A program made the position numbers and the translations under genes. This document shows, one piece after another, positions 16,283 to 24,838 of a stretch of DNA of 64,000 nt. The stretch's first letter is position 1. Every line of letters begins with the position of its first letter. This DNA comes from Pseudofrankia nepalensis. Lineage in GTDB: Bacteria > Actinomycetota > Actinomycetes > Frankiales > Frankiaceae. The notes below the pieces were generated by a model. That model saw only the letters and a list, made by a program, of their open reading frames with translations. It did not search any database and was not told the DNA's origin. Location: NCBI RefSeq assembly GCF_016786305.1, contig NZ_JADWYV010000005.1, one strand, 5' to 3'.

Positions 16283-17755
16283 GTGGCCGCCGAGGCCATG
16301 CCGGGGGTCGCCACCGGGACGTCCCAGGTAGTCAGGTTCCGCGCGGGCGCGCAGTACGCGCTGCTCGCCGGCCCGCTGTTGACGATGCTCGACTCCAGCA
16401 TCGTCAACGTCGCCGTCGAGCCGATCGCCCGACAGACGGACGCGTCGCTGCCGACGGTGCAGTGGATCGTCAGTGGTTATCTGCTGGCTCTCGGCACGGG
16501 GCTCGCGCTCACCTCCTATCTGTCTCGGCGCTTCGGCATCATCCCCACCTACACCGGGTTCCTTGCCGCCTTCACCGCCGCGTCCGCGCTGTGCGGGGTG
16601 GCGCCGGGCGTGGGTGCGCTCATCGCCGCGCGGGTGCTGCAGGGCCTCGCGGGCGCTCCGCTCGTACCGCTGGCGATGTCGATGCTGCTCGGCGGGTCCG
16701 GTGGGTCGAGACGGATGTCGCCGGCCGCCGGCGTCCTGCTCTTCCTCGGTCCGGCGCTCGGCCCCAGCATCGGCGGCATGCTGCTCGGCGCGGTCGGCGG
16801 TGGCCAGGGCTGGCGGGCCATCTTCTTGATCAACGTTCCGATCGGGCTGCTGGCCGTCGCCGCGGCCCGGCGGCTGCCCACGAACCTCGCGCCGCCGGCC
16901 GAGCCGGCGGCCCGGCCCGATCTCGCTGGCCTTGGCCTGCTCGCAACAGGGCTGGTCGCCGTGTTCTACGGCGTGGACCAGGTCACCCGCGCGGCCCTGA
17001 GCCCGCCGGAGACGTGGGGGCCGATCGTCGGCGGCGTCGCGGTGCTGGCCATCTACGCGTTCCGGTCGGGTCGGGTCGCGCATCCGGCGCTCGACCTGTC
17101 GATCCTGCGCCAGGGGACCGTCGCGCTGGCTTTCACGCTGTGCGGGGCCGCATCGGTCGCGGCGTGGTCGATCGTGTTCGTCGTCCCGATCTTCCTGGAG
17201 TCGGGCCAGGGGCACTCGGCGTTCATGACCGGTGTGACGCTGTTGCCACAGGGGATCGTCACCGGAGTCGGCACGCTCGCGGGCGCGGGCGCGGCCGCGC
17301 GTATCGGGGTGCGCCCCACGGTCCTGTCCGGGTTCGCCCTGCTCGTCGCCTCGAGCGCGGGCCTGTTCGCGATCGGCGCGGGGACCCCGCTGTGGCTGAC
17401 CGGGCTGATCCTGACCGCCCGCGCCGCGGCGGTCGGGCTGGTCATCACGCCGCTGGTCCTGGTGGCGACCGAGCCGCTGCGGCCCGAGCAGCAGGCCGAC
17501 GCGAACACCGCCTTCAACGTCGTCCAGCGGGTTCTCGGCTCGTTCGGGATCGGCATCGTCGCGACCCTGTTCACCCACCGCGCCGCCGCGGCCGGGCAGG
17601 TGTCCGCGCTGCACACCGTCGCCATCGTGATCACGATCCTGGCCGCCCTGGCGACGCTCGCGGCCGTGTTCCTCCCGGAGGCGCGCGCGGAGAACCTGCT
17701 GGCCATGGGCGGGCAGGGCAAGAGCACGGCTGACGGCGATCCGGGCGGCGACTGA
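16283..17755 (+). CDS. MFS multidrug-type exporter (DHA2/EmrB-QacA family)
   Basis: 490 residues from a GTG at 16283 with GGGAGGGGG upstream. About 14 hydrophobic segments are visible, as in the 14-helix drug:H+ antiporters. LLTMLDSSIVNVAVEPIA is the family motif D1 (LDxTVVNVALP), and QWIVSGYLLALGTGL and LFLGPALGPSIGGMLL (motif C region) follow. It is an inner-membrane exporter. Sitting behind the second acyltransferase, it may export the product of the acyltransferase/ketoacid dehydrogenase/hydroxylase cluster. The open frame ends at 17755, and the next gene is a small unknown protein 122 bp on. Confidence 0.9.
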   Translation: MAAEAMPGVATGTSQVVRFRAGAQYALLAGPLLTMLDSSIVNVAVEPIARQTDASLPTVQWIVSGYLLALGTGLALTSYLSRRFGIIPTYTGFLAAFTAASALCGVAPGVGALIAARVLQGLAGAPLVPLAMSMLLGGSGGSRRMSPAAGVLLFLGPALGPSIGGMLLGAVGGGQGWRAIFLINVPIGLLAVAAARRLPTNLAPPAEPAARPDLAGLGLLATGLVAVFYGVDQVTRAALSPPETWGPIVGGVAVLAIYAFRSGRVAHPALDLSILRQGTVALAFTLCGAASVAAWSIVFVVPIFLESGQGHSAFMTGVTLLPQGIVTGVGTLAGAGAAARIGVRPTVLSGFALLVASSAGLFAIGAGTPLWLTGLILTARAAAVGLVITPLVLVATEPLRPEQQADANTAFNVVQRVLGSFGIGIVATLFTHRAAAAGQVSALHTVAIVITILAALATLAAVFLPEARAENLLAMGGQGKSTADGDPGGD

Positions 17756-17877
17756 GGCTGTTCACGGCCGGTTCAGCGCGTCGACGGGGGAGTCCCCGAC
17801 CTGGCGGTTCCTCCTTCTCCCGCGCGACCCGGAAAGAGGATGGGAAATATTTCACGGCCAGCTGGAAGGAGTGGGCG

Positions 17878-18138
17878 ATGGAATTCTCCTGGCCCGAATT
17901 CGCGACAAACGAGACCGTCGACGGGGAGCGTTCCTGGACGGCGGTGTTCGACAGCTACGACCAGTACCGCGAATTCTGCTACTACCTGGTCAAGATATTC
18001 GACGGTGACCGGCAGGTGGGCGAATTCACAGCCAAGGTGGGGACCGAGTTCGCCGGCGACGACTGGACCACGCCGGCCTTCGAAAGCGAGTTACGAGAGC
18101 GGATAGCGCGGGCCGCCGCCGCTTACCCCGAGCCGTAG
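17878..18138 (+). CDS. Small acidic protein of unknown function (86 aa)
   Basis: I do not recognise this protein. It starts at an ATG at 17878 behind a strong GGAAGGAG site six bases upstream. The sequence is acidic and aromatic-rich (EFSWPEF, SYDQYREFCYYLVKIFDGD, GEFTAKVG), with one Cys and no membrane segment. It could be a compact alpha/beta domain. Codon use differs from its neighbours: four Glu-Phe pairs are all encoded as GAATTC (17881, 17896, 17971 and 18022), where GAG would be expected at this GC content. A perfect GAAATATTTC palindrome at 17844-17853 lies in its leader, suggesting its own regulated promoter. It precedes the giant H-x-D protein gene by about 310 bp on the same strand and could belong to that system. 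Confidence 0.6.
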   Translation: MEFSWPEFATNETVDGERSWTAVFDSYDQYREFCYYLVKIFDGDRQVGEFTAKVGTEFAGDDWTTPAFESELRERIARAAAAYPEP

Positions 18139-18449
18139 CGCGCGGGACCCTTCTGACGCCCGGCTCCGCGCGCGCGAGTTCGTCGTCGCCGCGCGGCGCC
18201 GGCCGCCCTGGCCGTCTCCGCCGGAGCCGGCCCCGGACCGGGCATCGCTGGCGCCGTGCCGCTCTGCCTGCCCGAGCCGTCGCGGCGCCGCCGCCGCCCG
18301 CGGCGGCCTATCCACTGAGAAAGTGGGGCGACGAGTTCGGCGAATCCGCTTGACCGCGACGCGCCGGTGCGCTGAAGTCATGGAGGCCGACGCGCGCGGG
18401 GGACGGGTCAGGGCCTTCTTCTCCCGAGCCTGTGTCCGGGAGGGGCCTC
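18139..18449. other. 311-bp gap before the giant H-x-D protein gene
   Basis: No gene recognised. It is very GC-rich for the first 170 bp, then AT-richer (GAGAAAGTGGGGCGACG near 18317), followed by a GGGAGGGG ribosome binding site at 18438-18445. The promoter of the three-gene radical SAM system is expected here, but I could not place -35/-10 boxes with confidence. Confidence 0.4.
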
Positions 18450-21400
18450 GTGGATTTCGCCGCGCTCGACGCTCGTTTAACGGTTACGAACGGCGTGTTC
18501 GTGCTCGCCGCGAACACGCTGCCGGACGCCGGTCTGGCCGAACTGCTCGCGCGCAACAACGCCGGCCAGCCGATCCGCGTCACCCAGGCCGTCAAGCAAA
18601 GACCGAAACGGGTCGGCTCCGGCTCGCGCGACAGCATTCCCATCACGGGCGTGGCGACTTTCCTCAACGTACCCGACCTGCGAGTCGAGGCGTTGTTCTC
18701 CCTGGATGACGCCGGTAACCCGGTGTTCCTCCTCCGTTTCGAACTGGAGACGCGGACCGGCCCCGAGCGGCCCTTCGGCTGGCGCTTCTCGACCAGCTTC
18801 CCGACCCTGCCCGCCGGCAAGAGCGGGCCGGCGGGCGGGTCGGCCGCGCCCACGTCGGGCCCGGCCACCCCGGCCGCGCCCGGGCCGCTCGACGGCCTCA
18901 CGCTGTCCAACGCCACCTTCGTGCTCACCAACCGGTCGGGCATGGACGGCCGGGTGCCGGTGTCCGCGGGCCTGAACTTCGTCTCCCGCGTCGACCCCGC
19001 GCCGCTGCTCGGTCCGCTCGGGCCGATCGTCGGCGACGTCGGCAAGCCCACCCTGTACGGGCCGGTGCACCTGCCGCTGCCGACCGAGGTGACGCCGCCG
19101 CTGCCGCCGGGCCGCTGGCCGTGGGAGGCCGACCTCGCGCCGGTGCCGGGGCTCACGCTGCGCGTCGACGTCGGCCGGTCGATCGCCGTCCCCGGGGTCA
19201 ACGTCAACGTGCGCGACACCGAGATCGTCCTCTACTCGCCGATCAGCGAGGCGTGGCTCGAGGCCAACCCGACCTACCAGCCGTCGGTCGGCCTCACCGG
19301 GACCCTCAGCGCGCCCGCGTTCGTCCCCGCGCCGATCCTCCTGACGGCCGACATCCCCTTCGGCTGGTCGTCGGCGACGCTGTCCGCGACCTTCACCGAC
19401 GCGAGCCTCGCGAACCTGACGGGCCTCGGCGGGCTGTTCGGCCGTAGCGACCTGTTCGCGGCGCTGCCGGCGCCGCTGCGCGCCGCCGGGCAGGCGCTCG
19501 GCGGCATCAGCCTGCGCCTCGTCGCGTTCCACGTGACCGCCGGCGACCGGGGGCTCACGCTCGACGCGGCCCGCGCCGTCGTCGAGCTGCCGACGCTGCG
19601 CTACGCCGTCGGCGACCTGGTCACGCTCGCCGCGCCCCGGGTCACGTTCCTCGCGCTCCCGCCCGCCTCGGGCAGCGGCGGCCTCTCGACCAGCGTGATG
19701 ATCGGCGGCACGGGCACGATCCCCGCGCTCGGCGCGGCCTTCGAGCTCGACGTCGACGTGACGCAGGGCGTCGCGTACGGCTCGCTCGCCGACGCGACGC
19801 TGCCCCTGCGGCGGGTCTTCGACGATCTGGCCCTGCCCGCCCCCGCCGACCTGGTCATCGACGCGGCGCGGATCAGCATCGCCCCCGGCGAGGCGTACGA
19901 GCTCAATGCCACGATCGCCGAGGACGTCCCGTGGACGCTCGACCTCGGCCCGGTGCCGGTCTCCGTGCGCGGCATCGTGCTCGTCGCGATGAAGATCGTC
20001 GGCGAGCCGGCCTCGGCGTCGCTGGCGGGGCGGATCAGGTTCGGGTCGTCGCTCGAGATCGCCGCGCTCTACGAGCTGCCCGGCGACTTCGTGATCACCG
20101 GGACCTTCGGGCCCGGGTCGCTCGGCGATCTGGTGACGGCGTTGACCGACGCCGAGGTCACCCTGCCCGCCGGCTTCGACCTCGAGATCGAGCAGGGGTT
20201 CGTCTGTGTCGACTCGGTCGCCGGCGGGCTGCGCTTCACCGCCACCGCGCTGATCGACGGGTTCGGCGCGCTCGCGTTCACGGCGAGCCGCCGCGACGGC
20301 CGCTGGAGGTTCGCCGCCGGGCTGAACGTCACCGAGGGCCTCGTCACCCTCGAGTCGGTCCCGGGCCTCGGCGCGCTCGCCGAGCTGCGCGCGCTCGTCG
20401 GGCTGACCGACCTGATGATCGTCGTGTCGTCCCTGGACGACCCCGGGTTCACGTTCCCCGAGCTGGCCGTGCCGCCGCCGCCCGACCTCGGCGGCCCGCG
20501 GCCCGCCCTGCCCGCGCAGGCGACCGGCGTCGGCGCCGGGCTCACGGTCTACGGCCGGGCCGACCTCGGCGCGAGCCGCGCCGTCCAGACGATCGCCCGC
20601 TGGCTCGACGTCGACATCGCCGGGACCGCCGCCGTGACGCTCGTCGTCAGCGCGCCCGACCCCGGCGCCGGGTCGCGGCTGTTCGTCAGCGTCGCGACGA
20701 CCGTCGACGGGATCGTGGTCACGGGCCGGCTCGGCCTCGGGCTCGTCAACCGCCGCCCCGAGGTGTTCCTCGACGGCACGGCGCTCGTCACCCTCCAGGG
20801 CCAGCCGGTCCTGTTCTCGCTGGCCGCCGCCGTCGCCGCGAACGGCGTCCTGATCTCCGGCGGGTACCGCGGCACGATCCACTTCGACCTCGGCGCGGGC
20901 CTCGGCGGCTTCACGCTGAGCAACCTCGGCCTCGTCGTGGGACTGAGCTGGGAGGGCATCCCCGCCTTCGGCGTCGCGGCGACGATCGACGCCCGGACCT
21001 TCTCCAGCTCCGTCGCCGTGTTCTTCGACTCGACCGACCCGAGCCGTAGCCTGCTCGCGGGGTCGGTCACCGAGCTGTCCCTCTACGACGTCGTCGCCAC
21101 GATCGCGGGGCAGACCGACGTCGCCGAGGCGCTCGCCGTCGTGCTGCGCGAGATGGCGCTGCGGGCGCTCGACGCGTTCACGCTGGACGCGGCGGTCGTC
21201 GCTGCGCTCGACGGGCGCGACCTGGCCGCGGTCGCCGCCGCGTTCGCGCCGCGCCGGCCGGTCCCCTCCGGCGCGGACCAGGTGCTCCTGAACGTCGGCG
21301 AGCCGGGCCGGTCCTGGCACCTGACCGACCTCACGACCATGACGCACTTCAGCCTCGCCGCGACCGGGGCGGGCGTCGAGGTCAGCTACGACCCGCAGCT

Positions 21401-22523
21401 CTACTGCGCGCCGAACGACACCCAGATCGGGCCGAACCGCTTCCCGCGCGGCTTCCACATCCAGACGGCCATCGAGTTCCTCCTGTTCGACCTCGACCGC
21501 CTGTGGGTCGAGATCAGCCCGGCGCGCGGGATCGCGGCGGACGCCATGGTCGCGCCGATCGTCGTCGGGCACCCCGACCTGTTCTCGATCACGAACGCCG
21601 CGCGCGACGGCGGGCCGACGCTGTCCCTCGCGACGTACACGCGGTCCGCCGCCGAGCAGCCCGACCCGGAGCTGCGCCCGCCGCACGTCCTGGTCAGCGG
21701 CGCGCTGCGGCTGCTCGGCACCGACTTCGGCTCGGTCCACCTCAACGTCAGCGAGTCCGGCGTCACCGTCCGGATCACCGCGACCGTCGGCGGCGGGGTC
21801 CGGGTCGACCTCGCGGGAAGCGTGACGAGGGAGGCGCTGCGGATCTCGGGCACGCTCGCCGTCGGCGTCGGCGGCACCATCGACCTCGGCCCGCTCGGCC
21901 GGATCGACGTCACCACCCAGGCGCGGGGCACCCTGGAGATCGAGTTCGCGCGCGACTCGCTGAGCGCGACGGTCCGCGTCGGGGTGACGCTGCCGGGCCT
22001 GGGCTCGCTGACCCTCCCGCCGATCCACCTCACGGTGAGCGGCGTGCCGCTCGGCGAGATCGGGAGCGTGATCTGGTCCGAGATCATCGAGACGGTCGTC
22101 GCGGCCGTACAGGACGCGACGCGCTGGGTCGGCTTCGTCCGCGACGGCCTGATCAAGGGCATCGAGGGCGCGGCGCGGGTCGCCGAGGTGCTCGCCGAGC
22201 AGTGGAACCTCGCGGCGGACGCCGTCGGCGACGTCCTGCACGACGCCGGCTACACGGCGAACCAGGTCGCGGAGGGGATGCGGGCCGTCGGCGCGACCGC
22301 CGAGGACGTCGCGCGGACCCTCGTCGACTTCGGCTACGCCACGGACATCGTCAACAGCGCGGTCGGCATCTTCGGCGGCCACACCGACTTCGTCGCCGGG
22401 CACTTCGACATCCCCGGCGGCTTCCACACCGACGGGCACGCCGACTTCGGCCTGCTCGGCGGCGGCCACGTCGACGAGCGGATCCCGCCGCACACGGACA
22501 GCCGCATCCATGTCGACACGTGA
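18450..22523 (+). CDS. Giant beta-rich protein with a C-terminal His-x-Asp repeat tail; candidate radical SAM substrate
   Basis: 1357 residues from the GTG at 18450, behind GGGAGGGG; a GTG at 18432 is the alternative but has no site. I recognise no named family. There is no signal peptide or membrane helix. Most of the chain (1-1235) alternates short hydrophobic strands with turns rich in G, D, P and T (for example VSAGLNFVSRVDPAPLLGPL), suggesting stacked beta-solenoid or lipocalin-like repeats. Residues about 1240-1305 are helical. The last 47 residues change character: His-x-Asp occurs at H1311, 1318, 1326, 1330, 1340, 1348 and 1354, interspersed with Gly (HTD, HFD, HTD, HAD, HVD, HTD, HVD). 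The protein ends one residue after the last motif. A radical SAM/SPASM gene follows 150 bp later. I infer that the tail is a RiPP-like core region carried on an exceptionally long protein; metal binding is the main alternative. Confidence 0.75.
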   Translation: MDFAALDARLTVTNGVFVLAANTLPDAGLAELLARNNAGQPIRVTQAVKQRPKRVGSGSRDSIPITGVATFLNVPDLRVEALFSLDDAGNPVFLLRFELETRTGPERPFGWRFSTSFPTLPAGKSGPAGGSAAPTSGPATPAAPGPLDGLTLSNATFVLTNRSGMDGRVPVSAGLNFVSRVDPAPLLGPLGPIVGDVGKPTLYGPVHLPLPTEVTPPLPPGRWPWEADLAPVPGLTLRVDVGRSIAVPGVNVNVRDTEIVLYSPISEAWLEANPTYQPSVGLTGTLSAPAFVPAPILLTADIPFGWSSATLSATFTDASLANLTGLGGLFGRSDLFAALPAPLRAAGQALGGISLRLVAFHVTAGDRGLTLDAARAVVELPTLRYAVGDLVTLAAPRVTFLALPPASGSGGLSTSVMIGGTGTIPALGAAFELDVDVTQGVAYGSLADATLPLRRVFDDLALPAPADLVIDAARISIAPGEAYELNATIAEDVPWTLDLGPVPVSVRGIVLVAMKIVGEPASASLAGRIRFGSSLEIAALYELPGDFVITGTFGPGSLGDLVTALTDAEVTLPAGFDLEIEQGFVCVDSVAGGLRFTATALIDGFGALAFTASRRDGRWRFAAGLNVTEGLVTLESVPGLGALAELRALVGLTDLMIVVSSLDDPGFTFPELAVPPPPDLGGPRPALPAQATGVGAGLTVYGRADLGASRAVQTIARWLDVDIAGTAAVTLVVSAPDPGAGSRLFVSVATTVDGIVVTGRLGLGLVNRRPEVFLDGTALVTLQGQPVLFSLAAAVAANGVLISGGYRGTIHFDLGAGLGGFTLSNLGLVVGLSWEGIPAFGVAATIDARTFSSSVAVFFDSTDPSRSLLAGSVTELSLYDVVATIAGQTDVAEALAVVLREMALRALDAFTLDAAVVAALDGRDLAAVAAAFAPRRPVPSGADQVLLNVGEPGRSWHLTDLTTMTHFSLAATGAGVEVSYDPQLYCAPNDTQIGPNRFPRGFHIQTAIEFLLFDLDRLWVEISPARGIAADAMVAPIVVGHPDLFSITNAARDGGPTLSLATYTRSAAEQPDPELRPPHVLVSGALRLLGTDFGSVHLNVSESGVTVRITATVGGGVRVDLAGSVTREALRISGTLAVGVGGTIDLGPLGRIDVTTQARGTLEIEFARDSLSATVRVGVTLPGLGSLTLPPIHLTVSGVPLGEIGSVIWSEIIETVVAAVQDATRWVGFVRDGLIKGIEGAARVAEVLAEQWNLAADAVGDVLHDAGYTANQVAEGMRAVGATAEDVARTLVDFGYATDIVNSAVGIFGGHTDFVAGHFDIPGGFHTDGHADFGLLGGGHVDERIPPHTDSRIHVDT

Positions 22524-22598
22524 GCCCATGCCGACACGTGGCCCCCTGCCGTCACGCGATCTCCTGCCGTCACGAGGCCCCGCGTCGACACGTGACCC
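22509..22598 (+). repeat. Five 18-bp tandem repeats spanning the stop codon of the giant protein
   Basis: Units start at 22509, 22527, 22545, 22563 and 22581. Unit 1 is CATGTCGACACGTGAGCC and unit 2 is CATGCCGACACGTGGCCC; units 3-5 are diverged. Unit 1 encodes the last His-Val-Asp-Thr and the TGA at 22521-22523. In the same frame unit 2 would encode HADTWP, units 3 and 4 PAVTRS and PAVTRP, and unit 5 RVDT followed by another TGA. The H-x-D coding repeat therefore continues past the stop and then decays. Confidence 0.85.
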
Positions 22599-22673
22599 CG
22601 GCTCGGGTGGCGCGCCCGGGGGCCGGGACGGCCGGCCGGGCCGCCGGGCCGGCCTCGGCGTCGAGGACGTCCG

Positions 22674-24836
22674 ATGACGCTCGAGCTGCGCCCACTCGGC
22701 GTCGCGTGCAACATCGCCTGCGCCTACTGCTACCAGGACCCGCAGCGCGACGCCGGCAACGTCGAGGCGCGCTACTCGCTCGACGCGATGAAGGCGGCGG
22801 CCGAGCGGCGGGGCGGCCCCGTGACGCTGTTCGGCGGCGAGCCGTTGATGCTGCGCCTCGCCGACCTCACCGACCTGCTGCGCTGGGGCGCCGAGCGGCC
22901 GGGCGGCGTCGGGATCCAGACCAACGGCACCCTCGTCACGGACGCGCACGTCGCGCTGTTCCGGACGTACCAGGTGAAGGTCGGGATCTCCGTCGACGGC
23001 CCGGATGAGCTCAACGACCTGCGCCGGCAGGGATCGCTCGAGCGGACCCGGGCCGCCACGCGGGCGACGCTCGACGCGGTCGCCCGCCTCGCCCGCGAGC
23101 ACCAGCCGCCCGGGCTGATCGTCACCCTGCACCGGGTCAACGCCGCTCCCGACCGGCTGCCCCGGCTCCTGGCCTGGGCCCGCGAGCTGGACCGGCTCGG
23201 CATCCGCTCGATGCGCCTGCACCTGCTCGAGGTCGACGGCCCGGCCGCCCGCGCCGCGGCGCTCACCGACGAGGAGAACATCGCCGCGCTGACGGCGTTC
23301 GAGGAGCTGAGCGGTGAGCTGTCCGGCCTGCGGTTCGACGTCGTCGACGAGACGCGCGCGGCGCTGCGCGGCTCCGACGAGCACAACTCCTGCGTCTGGC
23401 GCGGCTGCGACCCGTACACGACACCGGCCGTCCAGGGCATCGAGGGCGACGGCCGGTCGAGCAACTGCGGGCGGACGAACAAGGACGGCGTCGACTTCGG
23501 CAAGGCCGACCGGCGCGCGTTCGACCGTCCGCTCGCCCTGTACGCGACGCCGCGGGCCGACGGCGGCTGCGCCGGGTGCCGGTTCTTCCTCGCCTGCCGC
23601 GGCCAGTGCCCGGGCACCGCCATCGACGGCGACTGGCGCAACCGCTCCGAGCAGTGCGCGGTGTGGACCGCGACGTTCGTCCGGGCCGAAGCCGCGGTCG
23701 CGGCCGAGGGCCGCGTCCCGGTCTCGCTGGACCCGCGCCGGCCCGAGCTCGAGCGGCGGCTGGTCGAGCACTGGCGGCGGGGGAGCGACGCGACCACCGC
23801 GCGGCTCCTGCGGGAACTCGACGCGGCCGGCGGGATCAACGCGGCCGGCGGGATCGGCGCGACCGGCGCGACCGGCGGGAACGGCGCGACCGGCGGGAAC
23901 GGCGCGGCGGGCGGGACAGACGCGCGGGGCGAGTCGGACGCGCGGGGCGGGAACGACGCGGCGGCCGAGAACGTCGTCGCGGCGCGCGTCGCGGCCGCGC
24001 CATCCGCGCCGGACCCGGAGATCGCCGCGCCGCCGCGGATCTCCTTCTCCTCCGGATCGGACCGGGGCCGCGCCGTGCTCGCCGCCGCTCGCGAGGCGTC
24101 CTGGCGCGCCGCGCTGGCGTCCGTCGCCGCCGGTCACGAGGAGATCGCGCTGGTCGCGCCAGGCGGGACCGCCGCGCTGGCGGTCCGCCTCGCCGCCGCC
24201 GAGCGGGACCTGCACGCCCGCGTGCTGCGCGGTGGCCTGGGCGACGACCGCCCGGGACCGCTGCTCGCCGTCTCCCGTCGCGCCTGCCCGGCCCCGCGGG
24301 ACGGCGGGTCGCCGCCCGGCCGCCGCCGCTGTGGGTGCGGGCGGGACCTGCCGGCTCCCGTCGCCGGCCCCGCGCTGTGGCGGGCTCATCGCGTGACGGC
24401 GGGCGGCCGCGACGTGGGCGCCGAGGTCGTCGACGTGCCCGCGGGCGGGCCCAACCTGCTCTGGCGGTCGCTTGGCGTCGGCCTGCTCGACCAGCTCCCC
24501 TGCGCGCTGGACTGCCCCGCGGCCCGGGAACAGGCCGCGGCGCGCCGCGGCGCCGCCGGTGACGCGGCCGTCGGTGACCTGGACGCGCTGGACGAGGTGC
24601 TCGCCTGGCCCGCGCACTGGAGCGCGCTGCACGGGATCGCGGAACTGCGCGCGCCCCTGTTGCGCCTCACCCACCCGACCGCCTACACCGCCCAGCGTGT
24701 CGAGATCCGGTTCGCGGGCTCGGTCTACCCCGCGGACGGCGCGACCGGCCTGCGCTTCCCCTATCGCCGTCCGCCCTCGGATCGGCGCCCCGTCACCCAT
24801 CCCGTTGTATCGGTATCGGCCCCCGCCGGGAGTTGA
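22674..24836 (+). CDS. Radical SAM/SPASM-like enzyme with an extra C-terminal domain
   Basis: 720 residues from the ATG at 22674. The radical SAM [4Fe-4S] motif is C12-x3-C16-x2-C19 (GVACNIACAYCYQD). It is followed by the GGEPLM SAM-binding motif (FGGEPLMLRLADL), IQTNGTLV and GISVDGP, the usual order of peptide-modifying members. A cysteine-rich SPASM-like region spans C240 to C328 (CVWRGC...CAGCRFFLACRGQCPG...C) and should bind auxiliary clusters. A Gly/Ala/Asn-rich linker (about 385-440) leads to a C-terminal domain I cannot name. That domain contains CGCGRD and LPCALDCPAAREQA (C610, C614) and might bind metal or substrate. The neighbours are the H-x-D protein upstream and an EEP hydrolase starting 2 bp after the stop. 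The likely role is carbon-carbon or similar crosslinking at the H-x-D motifs. Confidence 0.9.
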   Translation: MTLELRPLGVACNIACAYCYQDPQRDAGNVEARYSLDAMKAAAERRGGPVTLFGGEPLMLRLADLTDLLRWGAERPGGVGIQTNGTLVTDAHVALFRTYQVKVGISVDGPDELNDLRRQGSLERTRAATRATLDAVARLAREHQPPGLIVTLHRVNAAPDRLPRLLAWARELDRLGIRSMRLHLLEVDGPAARAAALTDEENIAALTAFEELSGELSGLRFDVVDETRAALRGSDEHNSCVWRGCDPYTTPAVQGIEGDGRSSNCGRTNKDGVDFGKADRRAFDRPLALYATPRADGGCAGCRFFLACRGQCPGTAIDGDWRNRSEQCAVWTATFVRAEAAVAAEGRVPVSLDPRRPELERRLVEHWRRGSDATTARLLRELDAAGGINAAGGIGATGATGGNGATGGNGAAGGTDARGESDARGGNDAAAENVVAARVAAAPSAPDPEIAAPPRISFSSGSDRGRAVLAAAREASWRAALASVAAGHEEIALVAPGGTAALAVRLAAAERDLHARVLRGGLGDDRPGPLLAVSRRACPAPRDGGSPPGRRRCGCGRDLPAPVAGPALWRAHRVTAGGRDVGAEVVDVPAGGPNLLWRSLGVGLLDQLPCALDCPAAREQAAARRGAAGDAAVGDLDALDEVLAWPAHWSALHGIAELRAPLLRLTHPTAYTAQRVEIRFAGSVYPADGATGLRFPYRRPPSDRRPVTHPVVSVSAPAGS

Positions 24837-24838
24837 CC

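Noticed and set aside
18477..24800. A minus-strand open frame of more than 2000 codons opposite the giant gene and the radical SAM gene
   Set aside because: It is made of E/R/D/G-rich shadow sequence without family motifs, while both plus-strand genes have clear motifs and ribosome binding sites. Long antisense frames are common at this GC content.
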